Source: Bacteroidales bacterium
GTDB taxonomy: Bacteria > Bacteroidota > Bacteroidia > Bacteroidales > UBA3663
Direction of reading: 5' to 3'
NCBI GenBank assembly: GCA_017561935.1
Contig: JAFZBE010000033.1
Coordinates: 1 to 48,666, forward strand
DNA length: 48,666 nucleotides
Below, in pieces: positions 48,513 through 48,666 of the stretch. The notes under the pieces were generated by a model. That model was not told the DNA's origin. It saw nothing but the letters and a program-made list of their open reading frames with translations, and searched no databases. How positions within the stretch are numbered: the first letter of the stretch is position 1; the number at the start of each line of letters is the position of its first letter. The translations under genes were made by a program, and so were the position numbers.

Positions 48513-48666
48513 GCACTTTCTTTGAAATCTTGATTGAATCTGAGGATGCATTCGAGGTCTGTTCTGGTCTCCGGATCAGCAATTGCCCTCTCGAGAAGGT
48601 CGTCCAAAGTGGAGTCGAAGAGCCTTGCGATTCTTTCCAACAGCCCTGCTATCATGGGGAGCAGGC
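48509..48666 (-). CDS. 3' end of a gene entering from the right edge
   Basis: A minus-strand frame stays open from the window edge to TAG at 48509-48511 (about 51 codons): LLPMIAGLLERIARLFDSTL, DDLLERAIADPETRTDLECI, LRFNQDFKESA. It looks amphipathic and helical. Family not recognised; the internal ATG is not necessarily the start. Confidence 0.4.
   Translation of the reverse strand, partial: LLPMIAGLLERIARLFDSTLDDLLERAIADPETRTDLECILRFNQDFKESA

Overview
The window looks like a chromosomal segment of a Prevotella-like member of the Bacteroidales (Bacteroidota). Three things point there. Promoters have the Bacteroidota form TTTG-N20-TAnnTTTG; six exact copies were found by eye. There is a SusC/SusD pair under a SusR/HTCS-type regulator. 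Many lipoproteins have Bacteroidota lipoboxes, and four secreted proteins end in the short 'IYNxxGxR...GIxIxNGKKxxxK' tail common in Prevotella surface proteins. Coding density is high, with genes on both strands and no phage or complete insertion sequence.

Left part (1-9.9 kb): a repeat-rich accessory edge comes first, with an AraC-HTH-like small protein, a 41-bp tandem array and a membrane protein of unknown function. It is followed by a secreted serpin, a large repeat-domain surface protein, tRNA-Gln(UUG) with its own promoter and terminator, a Na+/phosphate symporter and a uridine-kinase-like protein.

Middle part (9.9-27.8 kb): this is the most interesting block. A leftward operon (21309 to 13914) encodes a TonB-dependent outer-membrane receptor without a SusD, a DUF5689-like lipoprotein, a lipoprotein with three tandem OB-fold-like repeats, and a DNA/RNA non-specific nuclease. 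A second leftward unit encodes an OB-fold surface protein, a secreted endonuclease I and an OmpA-like lipoprotein. Divergently, from the same intergenic region, a secreted endonuclease/exonuclease/phosphatase-family nuclease heads a rightward operon with trmD, prfC and an MTA/SAH-nucleosidase-like gene, followed by deoD and an MFS transporter. With the nearby phosphate symporter and nucleoside kinase, the block reads as a candidate system for scavenging extracellular nucleic acid: cut at the surface, bind with OB folds, import by TonB, then salvage phosphate and nucleosides. That reading is inference.

Right-middle part (27.9-41 kb): a compact polysaccharide utilisation locus. A one-component membrane regulator (propeller-YYY-TM-AraC HTH, no kinase) precedes SusC, SusD, a DUF2264/GH154-like protein, a GH105-like unsaturated uronyl hydrolase and a BNR_4 propeller protein. 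The enzyme set suits a rhamnose/glucuronate-decorated glycan such as arabinogalactan-protein side chains or ulvan. A radical SAM gene overlaps the last PUL gene.

Right part (41-48.7 kb): a large lipoprotein, a frameshifted outer-membrane barrel gene, an unknown lipoprotein, a triplicated 130-bp palindromic repeat, an alanine/lysine-rich lipoprotein, an orphan DNA methyltransferase, a pair of 82-bp palindromic repeats with paired arm changes, a 2-hydroxyacid dehydrogenase and the 3' end of a gene leaving the window.

Several intergenic regions also carry short tandem repeats with a strict 9-bp period but different sequences. In two genes they sit between the stop codon and the terminator hairpin.
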